Below, piece after piece: positions 8,205 through 15,628 of a stretch of DNA of 58,787 nucleotides. How positions within the stretch are numbered: the stretch's first letter is position 1; every line of letters begins with the position of its first letter. A program made the translations under genes and the position numbers. The notes beneath the pieces are model-generated. The model did not search any database. It worked only from the letters and a program-made list of their open reading frames with translations, and had not been told where the DNA came from. Origin of the DNA: Candidatus Gemmiger stercorigallinarum (GTDB lineage: Bacteria; Bacillota; Clostridia; Oscillospirales; Ruminococcaceae); the NCBI GenBank assembly GCA_019119495.1, contig DWWX01000010.1:1-58787 (forward strand), read 5' to 3'.

Positions 8205-8859
8205 GAAGCTTTTGTTTCTGATGGGCCTGCTGTGCCTGGTCAATTTGGCGGGGCATCTGTACTTGTACCCTTCCCTGCCCGATACCGTGCCCATCCACTG
8301 GGGTTTTGACGGCCAGCCCGACGGCTGGGGCGGCAAATCCTCGATCCTTTTCACGGCGTCCCTGCCCTTTGCCATGCTGCTGCTCTTTGCCGTTTTGCCC
8401 CGGATGGACCCCAAAGGCAAAAACTTCCAGCGGTTCCAGCCGGTCTATCGGATCTTTCTGATCCTGCTCACGGTGTTCATGTGCGGGGTGTCCTGGCTCT
8501 CGGAACTGACGGTTTACAATGTACTGCCCTCCGGCGGCAGCCTGGTCAACGCGCTGGTCATGGGCGGGCTGGGGCTGGTGCTCCTGGTGCTGGGCAACTA
8601 TATGCCGCGCATCAAGCAGAACTATACCTTCGGCTGCCGCACCCCCTGGGCGCTGAACGATGAACACAACTGGAACCGCACCCAGCGCATGGGCGGCATC
8701 GTGTTCGTGGTGATGGGCGCGGTGCTGCTCCTCGTCTCCGTGTTCGCCACCCTGCTGGGCGAAACGCTCACGCTGGCGCTGCTGCTGGGCGCGCTGCTGG
8801 GCGGCAGTGTATGGATCTACGTCTACTCTTACCTGGTCTTTATCGGCAAAATGAAATAA
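8194..8859 (+). CDS. SdpI-like membrane protein (DUF1648 + SdpI)
   Basis: This 221-residue protein has about six predicted transmembrane helices. The N-terminal part matches the DUF1648 pattern (LPDTVPIHWGFDGQPDGWG) and the C-terminal part has the SdpI signature (NYTFGCRTPWALNDEHNWNRT). In Bacillus subtilis SdpI gives immunity to the SDP cannibalism toxin and holds the SdpR repressor at the membrane. No sdpABC toxin genes are nearby, so here it may be a signal transducer or an immunity protein against a foreign toxin. ATG 8194 follows AAGGAGG and lies inside the arsR-like gene. Confidence 0.92.
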   Translation: MKNKKLLFLMGLLCLVNLAGHLYLYPSLPDTVPIHWGFDGQPDGWGGKSSILFTASLPFAMLLLFAVLPRMDPKGKNFQRFQPVYRIFLILLTVFMCGVSWLSELTVYNVLPSGGSLVNALVMGGLGLVLLVLGNYMPRIKQNYTFGCRTPWALNDEHNWNRTQRMGGIVFVVMGAVLLLVSVFATLLGETLTLALLLGALLGGSVWIYVYSYLVFIGKMK

Positions 8860-8903
8860 GGCCGCAGCCCTTGCCCACGGTAAAGGCAGGGCCGGAACGG
8901 AAA

Positions 8904-8930
8904 AGAACGGCGCGTCTGTGCCGTTCTTTT
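8904..8930 (+). terminator. Rho-independent terminator after the SdpI-like gene
   Basis: An 8-bp stem AGAACGGC / GCCGTTCT with an 8-nt loop is followed by TTTTCTTC. Confidence 0.85.
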
Positions 8931-9040
8931 CTTCATGGCGCAGCTGCATTTTTTCAAGACCCGGGCCTATGCGTCGCGCCTTTCCCGAATGGTTCCCGGC
9001 GGCAAAAATATTTTTTCTATTCATCGGCCGCTTCCTGTTG

Positions 9041-9046
9041 TATAAT
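9041..9046 (+). promoter_or_regulatory. Probable -10 box of the TetR gene
   Basis: A perfect TATAAT lies 55 bp before the ATG in an AT-rich stretch. No convincing -35 is seen at the right distance, so the promoter may need an activator. Confidence 0.45.
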
Positions 9047-9101
9047 AAAGGGGATACAGGCTTATGCCTTGCAACATCTCTATATCTTGAGGAGGGCCTA
9101 T

Positions 9102-9680
9102 ATGCCAAAGATCTTTTCCGATGAAGAAAAACAGTTCCATAAAAATTTTTTATTGGACAACGGGCTTCGCGTCATCATGGAAAACGGTTATAAACATGTA
9201 ACGGTCGATCAGCTGGTTCAGATGATCGGCGCTTCTAAAGGATATTTTTATTTGCTGTTTCCTTCCAAAGAGGATTTTTTTCTGGACGCCCTGGCCTGGC
9301 AGATGGAAAAAAACTACAAGCAGCTGGAAGAGGCTGTAAAAAAGGGGGTTTCCTCCGCCCAGATCGCAGAACTATACAAAGAGATCTTCAAAAACCGCAT
9401 GCACTTTGCCAACCATGAAGACGCCGCCTATGTACAGCAAAAAATCAGCGATGAGCAGTGGAATCGATTCCAGGAATACCAGGAATCGTTCTTTTTGCGA
9501 ACGATCAAGCTTCTTGGCAGGGACACGTCCCAGTGCGACCCCAAAATCGTCAGCAACCTGTCTGCGATCATTTTTCTTCTATACAACAGCCGCGACAAAT
9601 ACCTGTTTGCCGAGCGGATCCAGGAAACGACAGACATTTTGCTCCACACCTTTCACGCCTATATTTTTGGGGAAGCATAA
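9102..9680 (+). CDS. TetR/AcrR-family transcriptional regulator
   Basis: This 192-residue protein has an N-terminal TetR DNA-binding domain: GYKHVTVDQLVQMIGASKGYF is the helix-turn-helix and FPSKEDFF the usual following loop. The C-terminal ligand domain is helical and unassignable. ATG 9102 has GAGGAGG upstream. Base composition is clearly more AT-rich and Lys/Phe-rich than its neighbours (poly-T runs in the coding sequence), which may point to acquisition from a lower-GC relative. No obvious target gene is adjacent; it is flanked by terminators. Confidence 0.92.
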   Translation: MPKIFSDEEKQFHKNFLLDNGLRVIMENGYKHVTVDQLVQMIGASKGYFYLLFPSKEDFFLDALAWQMEKNYKQLEEAVKKGVSSAQIAELYKEIFKNRMHFANHEDAAYVQQKISDEQWNRFQEYQESFFLRTIKLLGRDTSQCDPKIVSNLSAIIFLLYNSRDKYLFAERIQETTDILLHTFHAYIFGEA

Positions 9681-9742
9681 GCGGTCCGGCCCTGGCGTTT
9701 TTCGGGCCGCCCGGCATGTTTCCGGGTGTGCGGGTAAAAAAC

Positions 9743-9779
9743 ACAGGGAAGAAGAGACCCTTTTCCCCTCCTTCCCTGT
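9743..9779 (+). terminator. Terminator-like hairpin after the TetR gene
   Basis: A 9-bp perfect stem ACAGGGAAG / CTTCCCTGT with a 19-nt loop is followed by TTTGG. The T-tract is short. Confidence 0.6.
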
Positions 9780-9796
9780 TTTGGCCACGCAGCAAA

Positions 9797-9834
9797 AAGA
9801 ACGGGCGCAGCAGTGCGCCCGTTCTTTTCTTTTG
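9797..9834 (+). terminator. Strong Rho-independent terminator
   Basis: A 13-bp perfect stem AAGAACGGGCGCA / TGCGCCCGTTCTT with a 4-nt loop is followed by TTCTTTTG. It lies only 18 bp after the preceding hairpin, so the TetR transcript has tandem stops. Confidence 0.9.
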
Positions 9835-10461
9835 TATTTTGCTTTGTCAGCTTTTACCAGCTGTGCAACAGGCGTATCGCCCGGTACGTTCCCCGGAAGG
9901 AAAACTGTAAGCGCAACGGACCCACCTCCATCTCCCATACTCCGGCGTGTGCCGCCATGCAGCAAATCATCAGATCCTGCGCCGCTCCCGTCCGAGCCTT
10001 TCGGTGGCGGCGGCCCCGGTTTTTGACCAAATTGTATTGACAGTCATTTTATTGCTCAAAAAAAGGCCGCCGGGCGGAGCAGATAAATTCCTAGAGTATA
10101 GATAGTATTTTCTATTTGACCATTATACAAAAGCAGTCAATAAAAGTAAAGGAGAAAAATTGCCGCGCAGGGCACAAAAGCGCTAATATTTTGCAGGGAC
10201 CTCGCCGTGCGGCCAAACGGCCGGGACGCGGCGGACGCCGGAGGCGGCCTGCGGCGCCGGATTCCATCGGCAGCATGCTTCTTTGGCTGTGCTTGCCGGA
10301 TTTCCGCAGGACGGCCTGTGGCACAGGGAAAGGGCGCCGCGCAAAAGCGCCGACGCCCTTTTCTCTGTCGCGATTCACTTTTGGATCTTGCGTCCCCGCC
10401 CCGCCGGCCTCTGCCATGGGCCTATACGGGCGGTGCTGTTGGACAGCCTGCCTTTGCGCCT

Positions 10462-10962
10462 TCAGTCGATGGATCTTCCCAGCACGCCGGCAATAAATTC
10501 CGGGACTTCCTGCGGTTCGATCCCCATTGTGTAGGCTACTTCGCTGTGCAGGATATGCTGCGCTTCCCGCAGCGCGCTGTCCTCATAACTGGAAAGCTGT
10601 TTGCCCATAGCATGGCGGTGGCGGCGTTCCGTATAAATATCGCGGATCATCCGCAGCAGCGCATGGCGGTCGCCGCTTTGCAGCGTCTGGCGGTACCGTT
10701 CCTTGCGGACCTCCGGGTCGCTGTTGTGTTCCGGCGCCGGTTCCTGCAGCAGTTCCAGGATTTCTTCCTTGCTGGGCAGGGTGCGCATGCGCTCCAGAAG
10801 GACCTGGCTGTTGCAGGGTACACAGATCTTCATGGTACGGTCGTACACAGGTTTGAGAATATAGCATTCGCACGGCTGGCCGGCCAGGCAGACCTTCTTC
10901 TTTTCTGCAATGGTGCACACACCGCTGGTCCCGTAACTGACCGCATCCCCGACCTGAAACAT
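10462..10962 (-). CDS. CarD/CdnL-like RNA polymerase-binding regulator
   Basis: This 166-residue protein opens with the CarD/TRCF RNA-polymerase interaction domain (FQVGDAVSYGTSGVCTIAEKK, then YILKPVYDRTMKICVP), followed by a helical C-terminal domain rich in Arg and Glu. CarD-type factors bind the polymerase beta subunit and stabilise open complexes at rRNA and other promoters. AGGAGG lies 6 nt upstream of the ATG. It is transcribed on its own after the terminator of the phosphoribosyltransferase-like gene, with TATAAT on the minus strand about 55 bp before the start. The function is inferred from the domain only. Confidence 0.9.
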   Translation of the reverse strand: MFQVGDAVSYGTSGVCTIAEKKKVCLAGQPCECYILKPVYDRTMKICVPCNSQVLLERMRTLPSKEEILELLQEPAPEHNSDPEVRKERYRQTLQSGDRHALLRMIRDIYTERRHRHAMGKQLSSYEDSALREAQHILHSEVAYTMGIEPQEVPEFIAGVLGRSID

Positions 10963-11102
10963 AGCGTATCCTCCTTCTTCTTTGTTTCATTCTATGGCAT
11001 ATTTTTCCTTTCTATTATAGTATAGTACATTTTTTTAAAAAATGACATGGGCTTTTTACACAAAAATAACGTTGAAACGACACCCTTTGTTGCCCCACAG
11101 AA

Positions 11103-11129
11103 AAAGCCCCCTTCAAAGAAGGGAGCTTT
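11103..11129 (-). terminator. Rho-independent terminator of the phosphoribosyltransferase-like gene
   Basis: The stem AAAGCTCCCTTC / GAAGGGGGCTTT (one mismatch) lies 21 bp after the stop and runs into TTCTG on the minus strand. Confidence 0.85.
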
Positions 11130-11150
11130 GAGGACCAGAGGGAACCTGAT

Positions 11151-11789
11151 TTACAGGCTGGAATAGCCGAAACTGTTGACCAGTGCGTCGATTTTCTGCC
11201 CCGCTTTGCACCAGGGGCAGGCATGGGCATCATGACTCTCGTAACCGGGCAGGTCGTGGGGGTCGAAGATGCTGGTGACCGGGAACCCTGCGCATTCTTT
11301 GCGGGTGGCAAAGATGGCCGCCACGCCAACCGGCGTGCCGCCGTAGTAGTTGACGGCTTCCACCGCGCTTTCCGCCGTATACCCGGTGGTGACCGAAGCG
11401 GCCAGCACCAGCACGTGCTTGCCCGCGATCATGGGCGCCGTGTTTTCGCGGAAGAGCAGCTGGCTGCCCACGGTGTGTTCCGGCGTGACAACATAGATCG
11501 TCTGGTGGGCATTCATATTGATATACCCGGCCTTTGTCAGTTCGCTGGCCATACAGGCGCCGATGACCTCGGTACCGTCCAGGCAGAGGATCGTATCCAC
11601 AATGGTCGTATGGGTGTAGGCCTGTACCAGTTCGGACGCCGCCGCACGGGCTTCCGACAGGCGGCATTTTGTCAGCGTAACGTCAATATAGTAATTGATG
11701 TGGCTGTGGCCGGTGGCAAAGTGGCCCTTGCTGACGCGCAGGGAAATATTCGTCTTTCCGGTGGGCAGTTTTACAAGATTCATAGACAT
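11151..11789 (-). CDS. Phosphoribosyltransferase-like protein (OPRT-related), acidic pair missing
   Basis: This 212-residue protein has the type I phosphoribosyltransferase layout and resembles orotate phosphoribosyltransferases. The PRPP loop region reads VLVLAASVTTGYTAESAVEAV. In active enzymes the two residues before the loop are acidic (consensus DDxxTTG); here they are Ala-Ala. The C-terminus adds a CPWC pair (AHACPWCKAG) that could bind a metal. It may be a regulatory or ligand-binding relative rather than an enzyme. ATG 11789 has AAGGAGG 7 nt upstream; a second ATG is two codons in. No pyrimidine genes are nearby. TTGCGG-N17-TACAAT precedes it on the minus strand. Confidence 0.85.
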   Translation of the reverse strand: MSMNLVKLPTGKTNISLRVSKGHFATGHSHINYYIDVTLTKCRLSEARAAASELVQAYTHTTIVDTILCLDGTEVIGACMASELTKAGYINMNAHQTIYVVTPEHTVGSQLLFRENTAPMIAGKHVLVLAASVTTGYTAESAVEAVNYYGGTPVGVAAIFATRKECAGFPVTSIFDPHDLPGYESHDAHACPWCKAGQKIDALVNSFGYSSL

Positions 11790-11914
11790 GGTACGCCTCC
11801 TTCTTGACCCTGTCCGGGTCTATACCTATATTGTAAAGTTTTTTTCTACTTCCCGCAAGGAACGCAGTGCCCAAAATGCAGCCGTGGTTTTTAGGCAGTT
11901 TTACCCCCAGCGCC

Positions 11915-11943
11915 TTTACACCCCCCTGCCAAACTGCTATAAT
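11915..11943 (+). promoter_or_regulatory. SigA promoter of dnaD-dnaI-like operon
   Basis: TTTACA (11915-11920), 17 bp, TATAAT (11938-11943), 80 bp before the first ATG. Confidence 0.8.
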
Positions 11944-12023
11944 AAGACCACGCGCAGGGGCTTGTGCCTCTGCGCCCTGCCGCCTGTGCGGCGCAATGAC
12001 CCGAAGGGAAGGAGGCGGACGGC

Positions 12024-12932
12024 ATGCCCTACAAGTTGGCGCCGTACCATGGCGATACGCTGGCGGTGCCGCAGACCGTGCTGGCCCATCTGGCACAGGC
12101 GGACGGCGATACCGTGCGCGCCGCCTTATACATTTTACAGACCCAAAACACCGACCCGCGTACCATTGCCCGGGCGCTGGGCCTGCCGAGCATCGAGGCC
12201 GCCCGCCGCGCCTTGCAATACTGGGCGGGCGCCGGGCTGCTGGAATCTGCCGGCGGCAAAGCGCCCGCCGCGCCGGCCGAGGACCGTCCGGCCCGGATCG
12301 ACCTGGCCAGCCTGGACGACCCGTATGTGGCGGTCCTGTGCGAAGAAGCGCAGACGGCCCTGGGCAAAGCGCTGAGCCGCAGCGAACTGCAGCGGCTGGT
12401 CGGGCTGTACTTGAACGAGGGCTGGCAGCCCGATGTGATCCTGCTGTGCTGCGCCGAGTGCGCCCGCCAGGAACGCCGGAGCGTGGCCGCTGTGTCCCGC
12501 GCGCTGACCCGCTGGCGGGAGGACGGCGTGGAGACCGGCGAGGACGCCGAACGTTACCTGCGCAGGGTCAAGCAGCGGGAGGACTGGTGTGCCGAAGCCG
12601 CCCAGGTATTCGGCATGGACCCCGGCGCGCTGACCCGCTGGGAGCGCGGCGCCATCGCCCGCTGGCACGAGGAATGGGGCGTCGGCCGCGAGATGATCGA
12701 AGAAGCCCTGCTGCGCGCCGGCAGCAAGAACACCGTCCGCTATGTGGACGGCATCCTGCGCAGCTGGCGCGCCCAGGGCATCACGACGGTGGCCGCCGCC
12801 CGGGGGCAGGGCCAGCTTGCGGGCAGCAACATCCTGGCTACCGAGCGCCCCCAGAGTGCCCCGCCCGCCGCCACCGCCCGGAACGACCTGTTCAACCGCA
12901 ACTGGGCCGCCCAATTCGACGAGGAGGAATGA
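12024..12932 (+). CDS. DnaD-domain replication protein
   Basis: This 302-residue protein looks like a Firmicutes DnaD primosome component. An N-terminal winged-helix-like region (about 1-80) with a helix-turn-helix (TIARALGLPSIEAARRALQYW) is followed by two DnaD C-terminal-type helical repeats (about 95-170 and 180-255). Each has the Tyr/Trp-rich pattern (LNEGWQPDVILLCC, WGVGREMIEEALLRAG). DnaD helps load the replicative helicase at oriC and at restarted forks. The next gene, 3 bp downstream, is the helicase-loader ATPase. AGGAGG is 8 nt before the ATG. Confidence 0.92.
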   Translation: MPYKLAPYHGDTLAVPQTVLAHLAQADGDTVRAALYILQTQNTDPRTIARALGLPSIEAARRALQYWAGAGLLESAGGKAPAAPAEDRPARIDLASLDDPYVAVLCEEAQTALGKALSRSELQRLVGLYLNEGWQPDVILLCCAECARQERRSVAAVSRALTRWREDGVETGEDAERYLRRVKQREDWCAEAAQVFGMDPGALTRWERGAIARWHEEWGVGREMIEEALLRAGSKNTVRYVDGILRSWRAQGITTVAAARGQGQLAGSNILATERPQSAPPAATARNDLFNRNWAAQFDEEE

Positions 12933-12935
12933 CGG

Positions 12936-13907
12936 ATGCGCACCAAAGACGAACTGTTCCGCGCCGCCCAGCGGGAGGCGGCAGCCCGCCGCCAGCGCGC
13001 TGTCACCGAGGCGGAAAGCGCCCGCCGTGCCGCCTATGCGGCCCACCCTGCGCTGGCCCGGGCCGACGACGCCCAGATGCGCGCCGGACTGGCCCTGGCC
13101 AAAGCCGCCGCTCTGGGCGGCGACACCGAGGCAGCCCGCGCCGCCCTGGCCCGCGCCGAAGAGGACCTGGCCGCCGCCCTGCAGGATGCCGGTTATGGAA
13201 AGGACGCCTTTGCGCCGCGCTATTCCTGCCCGCGCTGCCGGGACACCGGCATGTACCACGGCAACCCCTGTACCTGCGTGGCCCAGATCGCCCGGCGCCT
13301 GCGCCGGGACGAGATCAACGCCGCCAGCCCGCTTGGCCTGTGCCAGTTCGACACTTTCGACGTCGGCCGTTACTCCGACGCGGTGGAGCCGGAACTGGGC
13401 ATTTCCCCCCGGGCCTACATGGAAAAACTGCTGAATTTCTGCCGCCAGTACGTGCAGAAATTCAGCAGCAAGAGTACCAACCTTTTGTTTATGGGCCACA
13501 CGGGGCTGGGCAAGACCCATCTGGCGCTGGCCATCGCCGACGCTGTGCTGGAAGGCGGCCACGATGTGCTTTACACCAGCGCCGCCGCGCTGGCCGCCCG
13601 CCTGGGACGGGAACATTTTGATTTTGACAGCGGCGACGAGTGGCTGAACGCCTGCCAGGAAGCCGACCTGCTGATCCTGGACGACCTGGGCACCGAGTAC
13701 ATCACCCCGCTGACCATCAGCGTGCTGTATGAGCTCATCAACACCCGCATGCTGACCGAACGCCCCACGGTTTACACCACCAACATCACCGACCAGGGCG
13801 TTTTTGTGGCGCGTTATACCGAAAAAGTCGCCAGCCGCATGTTGGGCGGCTGCAAGATGTTCAAATTTTTCGGCGCCGACCAGCGCCTGCACCCGGGAAA
13901 ACGGTAA
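12936..13907 (+). CDS. DnaC/DnaI-like helicase loader ATPase
   Basis: This 323-residue AAA+ protein loads the replicative helicase. The N-terminal part is helical and Ala/Arg-rich (about 1-85) and leads into a probable zinc motif CPRCRDTG...CTCV (about 97-112). The ATPase domain has Walker A GHTGLGKT and Walker B LLILDDLGTE. The N-terminal zinc domain plus AAA+ fits Bacillus DnaI, which contacts the helicase through that domain. Its Shine-Dalgarno sequence lies inside the 3' end of dnaD, so the two are coupled. Confidence 0.94.
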   Translation: MRTKDELFRAAQREAAARRQRAVTEAESARRAAYAAHPALARADDAQMRAGLALAKAAALGGDTEAARAALARAEEDLAAALQDAGYGKDAFAPRYSCPRCRDTGMYHGNPCTCVAQIARRLRRDEINAASPLGLCQFDTFDVGRYSDAVEPELGISPRAYMEKLLNFCRQYVQKFSSKSTNLLFMGHTGLGKTHLALAIADAVLEGGHDVLYTSAAALAARLGREHFDFDSGDEWLNACQEADLLILDDLGTEYITPLTISVLYELINTRMLTERPTVYTTNITDQGVFVARYTEKVASRMLGGCKMFKFFGADQRLHPGKR

Positions 13908-13941
13908 GACGCCGCCCGATCTGTGCCTGCGCCTGCTTTGC

Positions 13942-13968
13942 GCGGCCCCATGCGGGGCCGCATTTTTT
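13942..13968 (+). terminator. Rho-independent terminator of the dnaD-dnaI-like operon
   Basis: An 8-bp stem GCGGCCCC / GGGGCCGC with a 4-nt loop is followed by ATTTTTTT. Confidence 0.93.
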
Positions 13969-13986
13969 TGATTTGACGCAAAAAAG

Positions 13987-14012
13987 CCGCAGGGAAATTC
14001 CCTGCGGTTTTT
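13987..14012. terminator. Bidirectional terminator after tRNA-Pro
   Basis: The stem CCGCAGGG / CCCTGCGG with a 5-nt loop is flanked by A-rich sequence on its left and TTTTT on its right, so it can work on both strands. On the minus strand it starts 11 bp after tRNA-Pro. Confidence 0.88.
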
Positions 14013-14018
14013 GCGAAG

Positions 14019-14091
14019 TCGGAGTGACGGGATTCGAACCCACGGCCTCTTGGTCCCGAACCAAGCGCGCTACCATCTGCGCTACACCCCG
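14019..14091 (-). tRNA. tRNA-Pro (anticodon CGG)
   Basis: The acceptor arms CGGGGTG / CACTCCG pair, the T-loop region reads GGGTTCGAATCCC, and the anticodon loop TTCGGGA sits on a 5-bp stem (CTTGG / CCAAG). The anticodon CGG reads CCG proline codons, which are frequent in this GC-rich genome. The CCA end is not encoded. Confidence 0.95.
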
Positions 14092-14100
14092 ATAAAAAAA

Positions 14101-14123
14101 CCGCAGCAGCAGAGCTGCTGCGG
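14101..14123 (-). terminator. Terminator-like hairpin between tRNA-Gln and tRNA-Pro
   Basis: A 10-bp perfect stem CCGCAGCAGC / GCTGCTGCGG with an AGA loop is followed on the minus strand by seven T (14100-14094). It lies between two tRNA genes only 37 bp apart, and I see no promoter for the second one. Confidence 0.8.
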
Positions 14124-14128
14124 TGTGG

Positions 14129-14199
14129 TTGGGGATGAGAGGATCGAACTCCCACGGGCGGAGTCAGAGTCCGCTGCACTACCATTATGCGAATCCCCA
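14129..14199 (-). tRNA. tRNA-Gln (anticodon CTG)
   Basis: The acceptor arms TGGGGAT / ATCCCCA pair. The D-arm is GCAT-loop-GTGC, the anticodon stem is GCGGA / TCCGC around loop CTCTGAC (anticodon CTG), and the T-arm contains GTTCGATC. The length is 71 nt without an encoded CCA. Confidence 0.95.
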
Positions 14200-14239
14200 T
14201 CGCGGTCTGTTGCGGGCGGCGTGCCCTCAACGCTTATCT

Positions 14240-14268
14240 ATTATAGCCATCCGGCAGGTATTTGTCAA
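14240..14268 (-). promoter_or_regulatory. Consensus SigA promoter of the tRNA-Gln/tRNA-Pro unit
   Basis: On the minus strand TTGACA (14263-14268), 17 bp, TATAAT (14240-14245): a full consensus match, as expected for stable RNA genes. Confidence 0.93.
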
Positions 14269-14335
14269 CAGTTTTTTTCTATTTTTTTCATATTTTTGAA
14301 CCGCCGTCCGCCCCTCCCATTTTGTCCAAACGGGG

Positions 14336-14364
14336 TTGACAAGCCCCGCCCTGTGGCGTACTCT
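14336..14364 (+). promoter_or_regulatory. Promoter of the phosphofructokinase gene
   Basis: TTGACA (14336-14341), 17 bp, TACTCT (14359-14364), 70 bp before the ATG. Confidence 0.72.
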
Positions 14365-14433
14365 AATAGAGTAAAGATGTGCAGGCACTCTGCGCGCAAA
14401 CCGCGCCCGGCGCGGCAAACGGGAGGTAATCAT

Positions 14434-15510
14434 ATGGCAATTCGTGTTGGTATCCTGACGTCCGGCGGCGACTGCCCCGGCCTGAACGCAACGATCCGCG
14501 GCGCCGCCAAGGCCTTGTATCACCGCATGGGCGACAAGGTGGAGATCATCGGCATCCAGAACGGTTACGACGGCCTCATCAACGGCAACTACCGCAAAAT
14601 GGACCCCAGCGAGTTTTCCGGCATCCTGACTGTCGGCGGCACCATTCTGGGCACCAAGCGCACCCCGTTCAAAAAGATGCGCGTGATCGAAGATGACCAG
14701 ATCGACAAAGTGGCCGCCATGAAAAAGACCTACAAGGAGGCCAAACTCGACTGCCTGCTGTGCCTGGGCGGCAACGGCACCCACAAGACCGCCAACCTGC
14801 TGAGCCAGGAGGGGCTGAACATCATCGGCCTGCCCAAGACCATCGACAACGACATTTACGGCACCGACGTGACCTTCGGGTTCCACACGGCGGTGGATAT
14901 CGCCACCGAGGTGATCGACCGCATCCACACCACCGCAGGCAGCCACAGCCGCGTGATGTGCATTGAGATCATGGGCAACAAAGCCGGCTGGCTGACGCTG
15001 TATTCCGGCATCGCGGGCGGCGCGGACATCATCCTGATCCCCGAACACCCCTACGACATTGAGAAAGTGGCCGCCGCTGTAGAAAAGCGCGCCAAGGCCG
15101 GCAAGAATTTCTCGATCCTGGCTGTGGCCGAGGGTTCTTACTCGGTGGAAGAAGCCAAGATGAAGCGCAAGGAGTGGACCGCCAAGCGCGCCGAGGCCGG
15201 TTACACCACCGCCACCAACCGCATCGCCCAGCAGATCGAAAAGATGACCGGGGCCGAGACCCGCATCTGTGTGCCGGGCCACATGCAGCGCGGCGGCAGC
15301 CCCAGCGCCTACGACCGCGTACTGGCCACCCAGTTCGGCACCTATGCCGCCCGCCTGGTGGCCGACGAGCACTACGGCGTGACCGTTGCCATGGTGGACC
15401 GCCACGTGACGGCCAACCCGCTGGCGGACATTGCCGGCAAGACCCGCGGCGTGCCCGACGACTGCGAGATGCTCAACGTAGCCCGCGCCATGGGCATCAG
15501 CCTGGGCTGA
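14434..15510 (+). CDS. pfkA: 6-phosphofructokinase (mixed-signature, group III type)
   Basis: This cytoplasmic enzyme of 358 residues phosphorylates fructose 6-phosphate in glycolysis. It has the PFK start GILTSGGDCPGLNATIRG, the nucleotide loop LGGNGTHK, the catalytic PKTIDNDIYGTD segment, and the sugar-binding MGNKAGW and PGHMQRGG. The residue equivalent to E. coli G104 is Gly, which fits ATP use. The residue equivalent to G124 is Lys (PKTIDND), as in pyrophosphate-dependent enzymes. Such mixed-signature enzymes form a separate group. Asn replaces the usual Asp in GGDG. ATG 14434 follows GGGAGG. The donor cannot be settled from sequence alone. Confidence 0.95.
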   Translation: MAIRVGILTSGGDCPGLNATIRGAAKALYHRMGDKVEIIGIQNGYDGLINGNYRKMDPSEFSGILTVGGTILGTKRTPFKKMRVIEDDQIDKVAAMKKTYKEAKLDCLLCLGGNGTHKTANLLSQEGLNIIGLPKTIDNDIYGTDVTFGFHTAVDIATEVIDRIHTTAGSHSRVMCIEIMGNKAGWLTLYSGIAGGADIILIPEHPYDIEKVAAAVEKRAKAGKNFSILAVAEGSYSVEEAKMKRKEWTAKRAEAGYTTATNRIAQQIEKMTGAETRICVPGHMQRGGSPSAYDRVLATQFGTYAARLVADEHYGVTVAMVDRHVTANPLADIAGKTRGVPDDCEMLNVARAMGISLG

Positions 15511-15550
15511 TCCCTTTCCCTGCTTTTCCCTGCCGTCAGGCAGGATATTT

Positions 15551-15580
15551 TGCCCCGGAGCCCTGCCCCGGGGCATTTTT
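15551..15580 (+). terminator. Rho-independent terminator of pfkA
   Basis: An 8-bp stem TGCCCCGG / CCGGGGCA with a 9-nt loop is followed by TTTTT, 40 bp after the stop codon. Confidence 0.88.
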
Positions 15581-15622
15581 GTATAACGAAAGCCACCCGA
15601 CGGCGGGTGGCTTTCGTTATAC
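15581..15622. repeat. Perfect 19-bp palindrome between convergent genes
   Basis: GTATAACGAAAGCCACCCG (15581-15599) and its exact complement (15604-15622) enclose a 4-nt loop. There is no T-tract on either strand, so it is not a normal terminator. It sits between pfkA and the convergent phosphatase gene, 6 bp from the latter's stop codon. A similar palindrome sharing the outer ATAACGA lies at 33654-33700. Confidence 0.85.
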
Positions 15623-15628
15623 AGCACT

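Larger units (their letters stand above)
9681..10461. other. 781-bp stretch without a credible gene
   Basis: Two terminators follow the TetR gene (9743-9779 and 9797-9826). From about 9835 to 10100 the sequence is mixed and AT-rich, with an isolated TTGACA (10036-10041) lacking a -10 partner and a stretch with TATAAT on the minus strand near 10122. From 10150 to 10320 it is very GC-rich. An imperfect hairpin (10329-10361) may end the CarD transcript. Short open frames here have no ribosome binding sites and implausible composition. Confidence 0.6.

Noticed and set aside
9813..10417. Several short open frames downstream of the TetR gene
   Set aside because: All have low-complexity or basic composition, lack ribosome binding sites, and overlap terminators or one another.
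12024..13907. DnaD/DnaC-like pair as a prophage replication module
   Set aside because: No integrase, repressor, terminase or structural genes are nearby, and the zinc domain plus AAA+ layout and promoter fit the chromosomal primosome.
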